Source of the DNA: Phanerodontia chrysosporium
Lineage: Eukaryota; Basidiomycota; Agaricomycetes; Polyporales; Phanerochaetaceae
Assembly (NCBI GenBank): GCA_001910725.1
Contig: MJGA01000002.1
Span: forward strand, 310,001-374,000
Length of the DNA stretch: 64,000 bases
Direction of reading: 5' to 3'
Shown: positions 1 to 11,995 of the stretch, piece after piece
Numbering within the stretch: position 1 is the first letter of the stretch
How the letters are laid out: every line of letters starts with the position of its first letter
The notes under the pieces: generated by a model
What the model was told of the DNA's origin: nothing
What the model saw: only the letters and a program-made list of their open reading frames with translations
The model's database searches: none
Translations under genes and position numbers: made by a program

Positions 1-1348
1 TAATATCCCTCAGGTTGTAGGCTGTCTGAGTTGCTATCGGAATAGGATTCGGTATGTTTCCTTAGATTCAAACCTTTCGGACCCCTTCGCAGAGCATACA
101 TCACACGATTACTGATTCGTCTCCCAGACCACCTCTGCACGGGCCATCACTGCATCGATTCTTCTGTGTGGGTGGTCCCAGTTGTTCTCGCTGTAGTGCC
201 ACAATGCCGGCGCCAACATGAAGCTGAGAGCTCCTGAGTTTCTACGCTGGAGGTGATCGGTCATATCTTGCTACGTGCAGACTTCTTCTGTTGACCCGCT
301 GTCAACTTGTGCCGTCACTCTGCAAACCTTGGCCTCGCGATTTAGTTGACAGTCTTCAAGCTAGGTCACTCAAGCCAGAATGCACGTCCCACAGACACGC
401 ACCTGTGCACACACCTATTCGCTGCGGCGCAAGTTGGTATGGATGACTCATCACTTGTACCAGCCCTTCGCTGCTAAAATGTGTGTAGTCACCGCTTCAT
501 TCGTCATATTGCCTCCGTTCGTGTCGATGCTGCGATAGTATTCTTGGTACAGGCACTGCATTGAATGGATTGCATAGCCACCAATCAAGGCACGGGTCGG
601 TGGCTCCAACTTGCTGCGTAGGGATATCAGCTGCGGTAATCTTGGGGCTAACATGCAGCGTTAGTGGCGCTCTTTCTCGTGCCTGTCTCGCCTGGCAAGC
701 CTAGGACGCTGCGAAAGGAAGAGCTCACAAGAGGCGTGGCAGGGGTAGCTACGCCATTGCATTACTAGATCTGTATGCGTCAGAAGTAGCTGCCCCGCAG
801 CCTTGTCGATCGAAACAAGTGCTGGACAGTGCGAAGAACGAGACAGATAAGAGCGGATGCTGATGATCCCGAAGGTTCCGTGGGATCCGCAGCTCGCTAG
901 TTCCTAGTTGGATTTAGTGATTTCTTCCAGCGTGAGTGCTCAATAACATTCGGGGCAGCCATCTTTGCCACCGTTCCCGCGGTAAGTTGGGACCAGCTGT
1001 ACCCGGGTTCGTGACAAGAAAAACCAGAAGGCTGCCAGACGTCGACGTGAAATCTGCGCTCACTGCACGGTACACCGACGAGCCATGTGCAGTCGCGGTG
1101 GCTGCGGCCGACCTCCACACGAGCACAGGGCTCGGAACGAGTTTCGCACGAACGGGAGAGTTTGATCGGCGCACCGGATGCGGCAAGCGAGCGCGGACAG
1201 ACGGAGGGGCAGCTGATGCTCCCATGCCCTCGACGGCCGTCGACCACATTAGAGCGCAGGTTCTCATGCCCGGAGCGCACACATCCTGCAGCCCCAGGGC
1301 CCCAGGCCTCCTTGCCCCGAGCCCCCACCGCGCCGCGCCGCCCACGAC
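1..1348. other. Upstream region without recognised gene
   Basis: No reading frame here has an intron pattern or protein family I recognise. Open frames at 900-1340 on both strands are composition-driven and overlap the GC-rich leader of the next gene. The last 150 bases presumably hold the promoter of the membrane-protein gene starting at 1349. Confidence 0.4.
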
Positions 1349-2189
1349 ATGGCTCTGCAGACGCTGACGAGCACGGTGACCGCCGCGCCGTCGAGCACGG
1401 CCAGCACGGCCGCGACAGACGACCCGCCCGACAATCTCAACTCGCGCAACAGCGTCCCGTTCAGCTTCCTCGTCGCCTTCCTCGCCCTCTTCGTCGCCTT
1501 CATGGGCCTCGGCCTCTGGGCCCGCCGCATCGTCTTCTTCGTCCGGCGGCGGCTCGGGCTGCCTGTGCCAGAGCCCCCGCAGCGGCGCCATCACGCGCGC
1601 CCCAAGAAGCCTGTCCTCTGGGACGTGTGCCCGGACGGCCTCGTCCAGCCGGATACTTGGGAGGGCATGGAGGTGAGTGCGCGAGTCCAGTCCCAGTACG
1701 ACGCGCTGCTCAGACCGCGGCTGCTAGCCGCTCTCTTTGTGGTACTGCAGGGATGTCCCTGTGGTGGAGACGCGCCAGGAAGACCCAGAGTACGTGCCGG
1801 CATGGCCCCCTGTTCCGCCCATCATGCAACAGCGGATGCCGCGCAGAGGCGGCGTCCCCATCCTAAACATGCCGCCCCCTCCGTCACCCTCCCAGTCACC
1901 ACCGCGGCCGTGGCGAGACAGGATACATCCTGTCACAAGCCTCAAAAACTGGTGGCTGGATCTGCTCGATCCTATGCGCCATGTGCCCCAAAAGAATGGG
2001 ACAATCGGCAAGGGCGCGGTAGACCAGCTTCAAGTCGCGGTCTTCATCTCGATGCCTTCTCCAGTTCGTGGGAAGCGCGTGTCTACATACGGAGGTTTGG
2101 AAGCTTTGGGAGAAATAGCAATAGGGATCGCTGGAACTCCATGGGATTACGACGAGTCCGTGTTAAACAAGCCAGAGACACGGACATGA
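1349..2189 (+). CDS. Single-pass membrane protein, basidiomycete orphan family
   Basis: Two exons, 1349-1695 and 1751-2189, joined by a 55-base intron (donor GTACGA, acceptor CTGCAG), give 261 residues. The N-terminus is Ser/Thr/Ala-rich without a clear signal peptide. One hydrophobic helix spans about residues 36-57 and is followed by an Arg-rich stretch, so the C-terminal 200 residues are probably cytosolic. The tail has conserved-looking blocks (KKPVLWDVCPDG, EDPEYVPAWPPVPP) and a proline run. The donor at 1673 would give a 78-base intron but put exon 2 out of frame, so the one at 1696 is preferred. I do not recognise a function. A similar design (short outside part, one helix, basic and proline-rich tail) recurs in the gene at 42418-43335. 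Confidence 0.75.
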
Positions 2190-5100
2190 CGCGCGTTACT
2201 TCATGATATTGGTCGTGTGACTATGTAACTGATAACTTGTAGGATACCCAGATGTTGTACCAGTACTATGCAATTGTGACGTGGCTGTGATGGATACATA
2301 TAAGGTGAACACAGCCGTCCAATATAAGTTGTACTATCTCGTGGGATGTTCGACTTCCCGAATCTCGTCGGACAAGGGCTGTCATCAAGCGACGCTTTGT
2401 GGCTGAGGCTGTCTGCTTTCTGGTAATGCAGTTAGCGGTAGCCCAGTTCCCGGATTCAAGACAGCACTTACTTCGTATCGTAGGTCTGGTTGACCGTCTA
2501 CAACACGTTATTCTTGTCGCCTTCACTTCCGCAGCGCATGGATAGTCTTGCCCTCTAGCAGGTATAAGTAGTAATTCAATAGTACGCTTGAAGCAAGTCT
2601 GGAACGCAAATGGTACGAGTCCCTGTTTACAGCTTGCGGGGAAGCGACGCTGCCCTGTCCGCTATATCGAGCCGATGGCTAATAATACCTATGCCGGGGG
2701 TCAGGTTCCAGCGAACGCCTCGTGACAACTGTCAGACTTACTGCCCAGGAAGGGGCTTGTAACGGGCCCAGTGCCACCGACAGGCCTGTGCGGGCATCCC
2801 CTGGGGCGTCGCGGCCAACAATGTCGGGACCTCAACCCGCAGGGAGTTCCCGTCGCCGTCGCGCATCGTCGGAGGGGCGGCTGGGATCTAGCAGTCCCCG
2901 CAGAGCTCCAGCTGTCGGGCCGGTCCAAGGGTAGAGAGAAACCGCGTCGCCCGGGGAAGGAGTAAGTGGGTGGTTGGCGAGTGCGGGTCTGGGATCGAAA
3001 AGGATGAGGGATCCTCTATTTATATGTTTTGGGAGGGAGGCTGACGCGCCGACGCGTAAACGTCACGAGACGGCCTTGTTTACCGCGATCGCGGGCCAGA
3101 ATCGACGAGTGGTCTGGCATTGGCGTCAGCTACCGGACACGTCATCGATACCCACCCAAAATGTGCGAACCGGGTGCGTCAGAAAAGCTGTAGGAAGCCC
3201 TCGCCGGTGAACCAGTGCATGCATCCGCCTCCACCGCCTTTGTCTCTCAAGGCGGAGCTGGGAAAGCAACCATGTGTTTTTCAGCGAAACAATGGACTGC
3301 AAATAGAATCAAAATAAATCATGCCCACACCGCATGCTGCTGTGGATGTGGCGGATTCGTAGAACAGCCAGCTTGTGAAGGTGGAAAGACACTTCCCTGG
3401 GCGTGGTTTGAAAGCGGAGCAAAGCTCGTAACGAACATGGCTTTCCTCTTTCGGATTACTGTGCAATAGACGCCCTAGCTTGCCTCTTGCCATGATCATG
3501 ACCATCCGTCGTTGAACCTTGCCATCCATTATCGCTACCTCGAGCGACGCATGGATGAGGTTTAATGCAAATGGATGTAAAAATGCGCTTTTTGGATATT
3601 TTTCCTGGTGTATGCGTGGAGTGTGATGCGGCAAGCTAGACCTCTCGGGCGGCCTGGTATCGAGAGTTCGATGGTGGGGAGTAAGGTATGTAGGGTACCT
3701 TTCACTACAGTATTCACGTGTTTACACGTTCATATCACTCCAGAAATTGCTACGTTCTACAATCCAGTTAATTGTACCCAAGGTCCAGGTGAAAGCACGT
3801 CGTAGGCTAACATACACGCGTCAGGGATATTCAGAATTCCGTCTCGGACGGTTCTCAACATATTACGAACGCACCAGCGACTGTTTTTTTCTTCCTGCGG
3901 CTGAACTCCACTTGTGCAGTGCACCGCAATTGTCTCCAACTCGCGGTCACCGTAACTTCAATGTCTCACTGTTATTTTCGACCAGACAGCTCCGCTGTCG
4001 ACACGACCTCATCGTTCTTCTATATCAAATAAAACACTCCGCGTAAGTCTTCTCTCAGCTGATCGTGGTGACGGCGAACGTACTCATTTTACCAGATAAG
4101 CCGACCTTCGTCAAGATACGGTCTGAGTCTAGGCCTCTCCTTAGTGTGAGGAGGTTATCTAGGTCCAGCTCTTGGTCTCTACGCAATTTTCCTCCGGCAT
4201 TTAGCATTCACCTCGGTCGACCCCCACCCCTATCTTCGAATGTGACGAGTTCAGCGTTCAGGCACAGGGAGCGCGCCCTTCTGCCCTCCCTTGACTCGTC
4301 AGGAGACGAGGTTCCAAAACAACGTATCTGTCAAGAGCCTTCCATGAACACCCTGGAACTCGAATGGTTATGTCAGTCTGCTCGAAGTCTGCCGTAACTT
4401 CGGCCTGGCACCGGTCGTCGTATTCTCATGTCATTCTAGCCTGGGACGCAGACCCCATGGAAATGCCAACTGCACAGCGATTCTGCTCTTCTGGCTGGAC
4501 GATTAACAGAATGCGCTGCACTCTTCGTAGGGTGTTCCCATGACCAGGGTCCTTGATTCTTCCGCCATCAGCCCGATCCACTGTACTACGTATGTCTCGT
4601 TCCGCATCCAGGTCTGATTTCTTCGCTGACCAGAACTTCGGAAGACTGTAGAATAGCATCAGTATGCAGACCTTCGATGAACCACATCAAGTTGAGCCAG
4701 GATTTTGTCGGAGTTAACACACCCAATCACCTTTTCGTCTCTACCTCGCGTTGGCTGAATATCCGTGACTGGCAAGCACTAGCGCTCGAACCTGGAAATG
4801 ACTCATCGCGCAGAGATTCCAAACTAGCCATTTTATCTATGGCGTATCCGCGCGTTCCTGGAAATAGGATATCCACGAGACCGTCGGTAGTCTCTGGCAT
4901 TGCATGCACACGACTGTTATCCCGTTGCCATGGCAGAACCATTCACACCGCTCAGACCAAAGCCGGGCGACAGCCGGAAGAGCGAGACTCCTTATCTCCT
5001 TCCTCTTTCACAGGTGCATCGCGCGATAAGTAGCCGCGAGGCTCTCGACCGCCATCACGCCGCTAGCACGGGAACATCCCGTTTTCGAAAATGCTGGACG

Positions 5101-5617
5101 AACATTGCGCATATGGCCATGTGATCCCCATTGGGTGATCTATGTCGTGAGTTTGTTGAGTTGCCGGGATGTTGTATGCTGCTTGGCTGACTTCTAGCGG
5201 GGTCAGACACTCATGACTCTTTCCGTTTCAGGCGATAGCGGTGGCATTTCCCCGTCTCACAGTGAAGCAACTTCGTAATGATAGGCCGAGTGAGCGCGGG
5301 AGAAACAGACGTCGATGACTTACTCACGAGTGTTTAGCTTGGCCAGCCCGCAAAATCCGAGGCCTGTCACGGCGCCGTACGCCACGGCCATCCGGTGGCG
5401 ATGGATTGTCGACGTTTCCTCGTGGCCGTGTCATCAATCTCCCACGAGCGCCTTCCCCCACATTCCAAGCCAGGCACTATCCCATCGAACTCAACCGCGC
5501 ACTCACGCGGGAAAGCTATATAGTCGCGCGCCCTCCATCGCGAGATGCAAGCCCTTCCTTGCCGTCGCCATCCAACTGCGAGCCCCTATTCCGCCGCGGG
5601 GACGCCTCCCCTCCAAC
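2190..5617. other. 3.4 kb without recognised gene
   Basis: Only short unrelated open frames (under 120 codons) occur on both strands. None shows a conserved motif or a spliceable partner. I saw no long terminal repeats, transposase or reverse-transcriptase motifs. It may hold degraded mobile DNA or non-coding RNA that I cannot recognise. Confidence 0.4.
5517..5523 (+). promoter_or_regulatory. TATA-like box of the 7-TM gene
   Basis: TATATAG lies 95 bases before the ATG at 5618, in a plausible position for a fungal core promoter. Motif match only. Confidence 0.4.
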
Positions 5618-6855
5618 ATGTCGGACAAGTTCCCCGTCACCGAGGCCCAGCTCGTGGCCCTGTTCATGGAGGCCGTCACGTACGGCATCTACGTCGTGAC
5701 GCTCACGCGCTGCGCGTACGTGCTCTTCTTCGACCGACAGGGCATCAAGCGCGCGATCAACTGGCCCATGGTCGTCGTCATGGTCCTGATGGCCACCTTC
5801 GCGACCCTCGACGTCGCCCTTGGGCTGCGGCACAACCTCGACGCGTTCATCTTCTACCACGGGTCCGACGGGCCCGCGGGCGAGTTTGACAACATCTCGT
5901 ACTGGGTGAACGTCATGAAGGTCCGTGTCCCCCAACACCGCACCACGCGCTTTGGCTGACGGCTGCGGCGCAGACGGTCGATACGCAGGTCATGTCGCTC
6001 ATTGGCGACGCGATGCTGGTACGCGGTCCGTCGCTCTGTGCATGTGCTTGGACACTAAGCTAGTGCGCCACGCAGATCTACCGCTGTTTCGTGATCTTCT
6101 CGCACAGCTGGACTATCGCCGCCTTCCCCATCCTCATGTGGCTCGCAGACGTCGCCTGCTCGGTGATGATCATCCTGATCACCGCGACCCTGCATACCGA
6201 TGCCCTGATCAGCCAGCAGAAGCTGCTGAAGCCGTTCCTTTATTCGTTCTTTGCCGTCACTATCGCTCTCAACTTCCTTACTACGGGTACGCCGCCGCGC
6301 CTGCCGCCTCGCGCCGCCTGCTGACACGGCCTGCAGGTCTTATTGTGTGGAAAATTAGAAAGATCAACAAGGGCACCGCGCACCATGTCACGCAGAAGCC
6401 CGCAGGCAACCGCCAGCCGAAGACGCGTCTCGAGCATGTCATCCGCATCATCATCGAGTCGGGCATGCTCTACACGCTCTTCGTCATCCTCACCTTCATA
6501 TGCGAGCTCGCGGGCAGCAACGCCATCTACGGCGTCTCGGACATGGTACGCTTAGATCTCCCCTGACTCGCCCGCTCGGCTCACGCCTCGCCCCGCGCAG
6601 ATGGTCGTCGTCGTCGGCATCTCGTTCAATCTCATCATCATCCGCGTCGACAACACCGCGAACAGCATGACCTCGTTCGCCGTCGACAGCGCCGCGCAGC
6701 CGTCGAGCTTCCCGCTGAACTTCATGCGCTCGGGCGGCGCCGTCGGGCGCGGCGTCGAGGTCATGATTTCGCGCGACATCGACCACGTTGCCGACCCGGT
6801 CAAGCACGACTCGATGAAGCCGGGAGACGAGCGCAGCTACTGGGCCGCGGTGTAG
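5618..6855 (+). CDS. Seven-transmembrane protein, basidiomycete orphan family
   Basis: Five exons (5618-5920, 5974-6018, 6076-6286, 6337-6545, 6601-6855) join in phase to 340 residues. Seven hydrophobic segments can be seen: residues about 11-35, 48-71, 95-125, 128-155, 165-190 and two close ones at 215-265. A polar tail of about 60 residues follows, rich in charged residues (EVMISRDIDHVADPVKHD). It is related by architecture to the abundant 7-TM proteins of Agaricomycetes that carry no assigned ligand. The phrase IESGMLY in helix 6 and GISFNLIIIRVD in helix 7 are its most conserved-looking parts. Introns are 49-57 bases with GTACGC or similar donors. No frameshift. A receptor-like role is only an inference from topology. 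Confidence 0.85.
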
Positions 6856-7324
6856 TATCGTGTACCATTCTGTGGGTTCTTGGTGAAGCGACTAGGTTGT
6901 GTGTACGTTCGTTGGAGCCTTGTTGTACATTGTGTTTGTGGCTTTCATTTACTCTGAATGGGGCCGTGGAGTATGTTCAAAACTATGCCTATGAGTTGCG
7001 TGTATTCTGAATAGAACAGGATTAAAGTGTACAAGACATCCCGCGGTGAAAAGGCAGCCCACAAGGTCGTGAGAGAGACCGATCGCTGAGCATGCGCATG
7101 CCTATCACCATCGGTCCCGAAACATTACGAGTGTCGAGTATCGTCAAGTCTGTCAGTGTCGCAGCGCGGTCAGGTCCACGATAAAACCCGTAAACCTTGT
7201 GCCCCAGGCACGCACAAACACAGAACCTTAACATGTTCATTTTGCTACATCGCGAGATGTAGCGAGGGCACATGGTACAGAAAGACTGGCTAGACATGGA
7301 AGCTCAAGAGGACAACCGGAGACA
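6856..7324. other. Convergent intergenic region
   Basis: This lies between the stop codons of the 7-TM gene (+) and protoporphyrinogen oxidase (-). The first 170 bases are T-rich and probably 3' UTR. No other feature seen. Confidence 0.5.
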
Positions 7325-8931
7325 TTACGGCCGATCCCACATCTGCCCAACCTGTCTACCCTGCTCGATGCAATCACCGACGCTGACCCCTCCTACTCCG
7401 GCACCGATGACCTCCAGGCGGCCGTCCCACTCACGCTGAGCCGCCTCGCGTAGCTCCTTCATGCGCTGTACGTGTCCGACCGTGGGCGTGGGGATGCATC
7501 CCTGCATGACGTTTGCGGCGAAATAGACGGGAGCAGGCAGGGGGTGTGCCGGTGCGAGATGTTCGGTGAGGTGCGACAGTACAGCGTCTTGAGTGACAGA
7601 CGGGGCAGACGGCTCGGCACGTATCATCATGGTCACTTTCGTGAATTTGGAAGCGTCGGCGGAAGGGTACGTGTCTTGTCCAGCAAGAGAACAGGAGTCG
7701 AAGACAGTGCCGAGCACGCTGGCGTTCCAGTCTTTGTCACGAGGGACAAGATAGCCAAAGCCGGCAGGATGGATAGGCTGGCCAGGTGGTGTCGGTGGGA
7801 AAATAACGTTAACCACGGTGACCGAAGAGGTGGGATTGGCCAACAGATGCGGCAAAGGTGGCAGTAAAGAACGCTCCATGAGGGCATGAAGAACAGGAAG
7901 CGGCAGAGCAGAGACGACGTGGGAAGAGCTGACTGTTCTGCCGGACTGTGTTCGTATCTAAATAACAAGTCAGCGAGCATAGCGTATGACTTTGTGGCGA
8001 ACATACGGTGAGATCACTACCCGGACTACGTTGAACGGTTACTACCGCGTCGTTCTGTATGAGCTCGACGTTTGGGTTTCCTCTGAGGGTGCGCTCCAGG
8101 GCATTTGATAGAGTGGTCATTCCCTCTTTGAATGAATAGACACTTGCACCTTGCATGAGACTCGGTACATCTCCAAGAACATAGTTGTTGGTTACTGGCT
8201 CCAGAGTGCGTCGTTTGAACATCCTGGATAGCATCCCACGAACTAGACTTCCTTGACCATCCTTAGCCAGCTCCCATAGCGAGTGGAATGCGGCTCGAAC
8301 ACTGAGAAGTTTCGAGTCTGCAGCATAGATCCCATGCACCAGGGCACTGCCCAAGATGCGAGCGAGCTCGGGCCCAAGTCTCGCCGCCAGGAACTCGTGG
8401 ACGGATTGGTCTCCGTCTTCAGCCGTGAGGCGGACAGCGCTTGGGTAGCCTCGAAGCGGCTCGCGTGCCCCTGACAGAGCCATGGCGCGCCCGAGAGGCG
8501 TGGTGAGCAGGCTGAGCACGGACGAAGGAGCGCAGTAAGGCCACGAGTCCCGGGAATGTGGAGAAAACGTGTCCGAGCCGCCGCAGCAGTTTTGGGCACG
8601 ACAAGAAGAGCCTGCTGCAGATCGAGGAGGTTTATCTAGGCTTCTATCCGTCGATATGACTTCGTTCATTATGCAGCATGCAGCGTACCAGCTCGAGGAC
8701 TGCCTTGCTGTTCGGCCGGAGGGTCCTTGGGCCTCTTTCTAGCAAAATTCCCCCTTCATTTCCCTTATCGTCCCGCACCTGCACGCGCTCGCTGTGCACC
8801 CATCCGCCCAAGCGAGGCGACTGCTCCAGGAGTGTGATCTTGGCCGAGGGGAAACGTCGCGAGAGGTGGTAAGCGGAAGACAAGCCAGAAAGCCCTCCAC
8901 CGAGAACAGATATGCGAGTCGGGGACGGCAT
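7325..8931 (-). CDS. HEM14: Protoporphyrinogen oxidase, one base short
   Basis: FAD enzyme that oxidises protoporphyrinogen IX to protoporphyrin IX, the penultimate haem step, at the mitochondrial inner membrane. Exons 8931-8689, 8635-8007 and 7957-7325 give about 501 residues, normal for the family. Exon 1 carries the dinucleotide-binding motif VLGGGLSGLSSAYHL and then LLERGPRTLRPNS. Exon 2 has PKTAAAARTRFLHIPGT, GRAMALSGAREPLRG and GSALVHGIYAADSKLLSVRA. Exon 3 has HPAGFGYLVPRD and ends after the second FAD-binding block (VGGVSVGDCIEQGR). Exon 2 is 629 bases and changes frame between GLTAL and SSVLSLL; one extra C at the CC run at 8527-8528 would restore the reading frame. An ATG 153 bases upstream is in frame, but the chosen start sits directly before the FAD motif. 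Confidence in identity is high; the break is discussed under findings. Confidence 0.9.
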
Positions 8932-9484
8932 TGCAAAGAGCGCAAAGACCTGCCTGGTGTCGTCAAAGAGAGAACCTGAGATAGGGCAGCATGTGTGAGA
9001 GACACGGTCAAGGATGTCAGTCGCGGGTACTTGCGCGGGTAGGTCGCGAGCAAGTTTGTCCCAAAGCGGTTGAGATTTTCTCACGTACTTCGTGTAAACG
9101 TGCCCGAGTCGTGCACCTTTCCTTTTGTTCGTGGTTTACCGAGCATGAAAGTTCAAAAGACACGGCGAGGTGCGGATGAGTGCTGTTGGCAGAGCTTTCT
9201 GGGATTTATTTACGTGTTCCACTCTGCGCTACTGTCCTTCAGCTCACTCTCGTCTGTGCCTCCAGCAAGTACGCATCAGAGCACGACCTGCGCCTCGCCC
9301 AAGATGCATGGCATGCGTCTGCGTAACACAATACTATCGATGATGGTCGATGCACGACGAGCGTGCACGAACCTCGTGCACAACGAGGCTCAGGATATAA
9401 GCTCTCCGTGCCCTTCCATTCATTGCAAAGTTCAACTGCTTATCCCCTGAGCGTACGGCATTACACCTCCAGGCTACGACCGTA
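8932..9484. other. Divergent promoter region of HEM14 and a SET gene
   Basis: A 553-base shared upstream region between the minus-strand HEM14 start and the plus-strand SET gene. It holds a TATA-like box for the SET gene at 9396 and nothing else that I recognise. Confidence 0.4.
9396..9401 (+). promoter_or_regulatory. TATA-like box of SET gene 1
   Basis: TATAAG lies 84 bases before the ATG at 9485. Motif match only. Confidence 0.4.
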
Positions 9485-10516
9485 ATGTATCTTGGTAAGT
9501 CCTATCGGAGGATGGCGGCGCCCACGTTTATGAACACTTTCCCCGACAGACGACCTGTACATCACAGACATACCGGCGAAAGGGAAGGGAATCATCGCGC
9601 TGCGCTACTTCCAGCGGGGCGAGACCGTGCTCGCCGAGGTGCCGCTGTTCACGCAGAACATTGTGCGCGGGAACACGTCCGTGCTCGCCGCGCTTGCGCA
9701 GTGTTCGGTCGAGCAGCAGGTCGCGTTCTTCCGCCTGCACAACTGCCACGGGCGGCGGTACGCGCAGGCGCTGGGCATCTTCGAGACGAATGTCCTGCCG
9801 TGCGGCAGCAACGACGCGCACGGGCACGTCGCGCAGCGCGGCGGCATCTTCCTCACCGGCGCGCGCTTCAACCACTCGTGCGTGCCGAACGTGAACAACC
9901 ACTGGGACGCCGCGCGCGGCCAGCTCGTCTTCCGCGCGCTGCGCGACATCGAGGCTGGCGAGGAGCTCTGCCTGAGCTACGGCCGCCTGCTGGCGAAGCG
10001 CAGCGAGCGGCGCGCGGAGCTGCAGTCCAAGTTTGGGTTCGAGTGCGCCTGCGAGGCATGCTCATTGGAAGGGAAGGCCCTCGCGGCGAGCGAGGCACGG
10101 AGAGAATGTCTTGCGATGCTGTACAGCGCCCATCTGCGGGGTTCGTACGGCGACCCCTTCGAAGGCGTGGGAGAGGTATGTCAGCTCCTTGACACAGACG
10201 TCCGAAGGATGCTCACCCGTCCTGTCTCTAGGCGGTCCTGGCCCTGCGATTTCTGCGCGAAGAGCGGCTGCCAGTGTACGAGTCCTCGTTCTGTTTCAGC
10301 GGCTTCCACTGCTGCGCCTCTGTCTCCGACTTCGCCAGCGCGAAGGAATGGGCGTGCAGAGCTTTCGAGGCTTCCCGAGCGGCTTTCGGTGGCGACCATG
10401 CAAGTTACTGGAAGTCCTTCATTGCGGAGCCCAGTGCATATGCAGAGTCAGGGAGTCAGGGCAAACGGACATTGGCGGGCCCGGACTCGCCGCTGTGGAG
10501 TGTTATTGGCTACTAG
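9485..10516 (+). CDS. SET-domain protein (SMYD-like, no MYND finger), copy 1
   Basis: Exons 9485-9494, 9550-10175 and 10232-10516 give 306 residues. The SET fold is visible from residue 5: the opening motif ITDIPAKGKGIIAL, the SAM-binding NHSC in GARFNHSCVPNV, and the closing GEELCLSYG. A Cys-rich post-SET segment follows (FGFECACEACSLEG). There is no MYND zinc finger in the SET insert, so it belongs to the short fungal SET family rather than true SMYD proteins. Methyltransferase activity on protein lysines is inferred from the family. The C-terminal exon (SSFCFSGFHCCASVSDFA) matches the last two exons of the convergent neighbour, showing the two are paralogs. The tiny 10-base first exon rests on splice sites and phase only. 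Confidence 0.85.
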
Positions 10517-10810
10517 GAACTGCTTCCCTGAATCGATTTCAGTCCTGTCCTACTCGTGGCGTGCTTCTTATCGAGCCTGTCGTGCTGGAGATAGATACGG
10601 TAAGGAGGTGAGCTTGAAACATGGTATGTATCGCGGAAGGAGTGAAGTATTAGTTACATGAAAGCATATCAGCGCATGGTAGTATGGACACACGTAGACG
10701 GGAACCAAATCTCTATGTAGACTTCAAGCTTCCAAGGTATCCTGAAACATTCCGCCTGGGCAGCGTCTATGGTTAGATGGCTCGAACTCAAGGGACGCTG
10801 GTATTGCACA
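10517..10810. other. Convergent spacer between the two SET genes
   Basis: A 294-base tail-to-tail spacer between the two SET stop codons. Nothing recognised. Confidence 0.5.
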
Positions 10811-11995
10811 TCAATCTGGTCCCGACAACGTCGCCTTTGGCAGCGCAGCAGCCAGCGTGTGGGAGCGTGGGTTGGCCCAGTACACCTTGAACATGCGCGC
10901 GGCTGTGCTGTCCGGCCCAGACGTTATGCAGGACACTTCCCATGCCCGCCGTATCCAGGCCTTCGCATTCGCAAAGTCAGACACCTGCATAGTAGCGATC
11001 AGCGCCTGGCCACCAGAAGCTACCGATCATGAGAGGGGACGTACCAGAACGCAGAATTGGAAAGCGTCATAGCAAAACGAGGCTTCATAGTGTATGAGCG
11101 ACTCTTCCTTGAGCATTCGAAGCGCTAATTTGATCTGCGGACTGTTGTTTCAGCGGAGATATTGCATCCTAAGGTTCGCAATACACACCTTCCGGATACC
11201 GAGGGTTGGCTCCTTTGCACACCGCCCGACCTCATCGAATAGCCGCAAGACTGATGTCCGCCTCCTATCGCTCTCCGCCGCCTCTTCGCCTTGCAGCCTG
11301 CAAGCATAACATGTGCACTCGAATCCGAACTCCCTTAGCAGGATCTGTTTGCGCTCCTCTTGTGGTGCAAGGACGTCACAGTAGTTGAAGCACAGTTCTT
11401 CTCCTTCTTGCACGTCGCATAACGTCCGGAAGACCATGACATTGCGGATTTCGTCCCAGGATTTGCTCACGTTAGGGGTGCAAGAGGAGTTGAAGCGGGA
11501 TGCGAGGAGGAATATACCAGCAAGGTCCCCAGCTGGCTGCGGGACGGCCTTGAGGTGCGTGCCGTTCCCGAGCAGGAGGAAGTTAGTCTCCCAGATCGCC
11601 AAAGCGGGTAGGAGGCGTTTGCGATAAGAGTTAGCAAGCGTGAAGTATTGGCGTTGTTCGTCCCTGGTGCACTTGGAGAGCGCGCCGAGTAGCATCGAGT
11701 TGGTAGGGGATGGATGGAGAGTAAACAGCGGGGGCTCGGAGAAGAGGAACTCGCCCCTCTTGATGTGCCGCGCAGCGACAATCCCCTTGCCTTTGCCAGG
11801 GATGTCCTGGACAAAGAAGGTCTCTTCCTGCTCCTCTATGCTCGCTACAAACTTTACTGTCTGTGGAATTGACATGAAAGTGGTATAGAACGCACTAGCG
11901 GGAGTGGTCGAGGGTGTCATGGAGGATGTGCTGGTCGTGGTGAGAGACAGAAATGAGGCATTGCCTGACAGAAAGTTCTTAGGTGCGGTGGCCAT
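10811..11995 (-). CDS. SET-domain protein, copy 2, with NSSC in place of NHSC
   Basis: Exons 11995-11189, 11134-11045 and 10984-10811 give 356 residues. The SET domain starts after about 60 Ser/Thr-rich residues (VQDIPGKGKGIVAARHI), continues through FLLASRFNSSCTPNV and closes with GEELCFNYCDVL. A Cys-rich post-SET stretch follows (FGFECTCYACRLQG). The usual NHSC of the SAM/lysine pocket reads NSSC here, while copy 1 keeps NHSC. Exon 2 (ASFCYDAFQFCVL) and exon 3 (VSDFANAKAWIRRAW) align with the tail of copy 1. The phase of the first intron requires the second of two AG acceptors. It shares a 717-base upstream region with the PWI/RS gene. No frameshift. Methyltransferase activity is less certain than for copy 1. 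Confidence 0.85.

Noticed and set aside
914..1594. 226-codon open frame on the minus strand
   Set aside because: It is antisense to the GC-rich start of the membrane-protein gene; composition is Arg/Ala/Glu-rich and has no motif.
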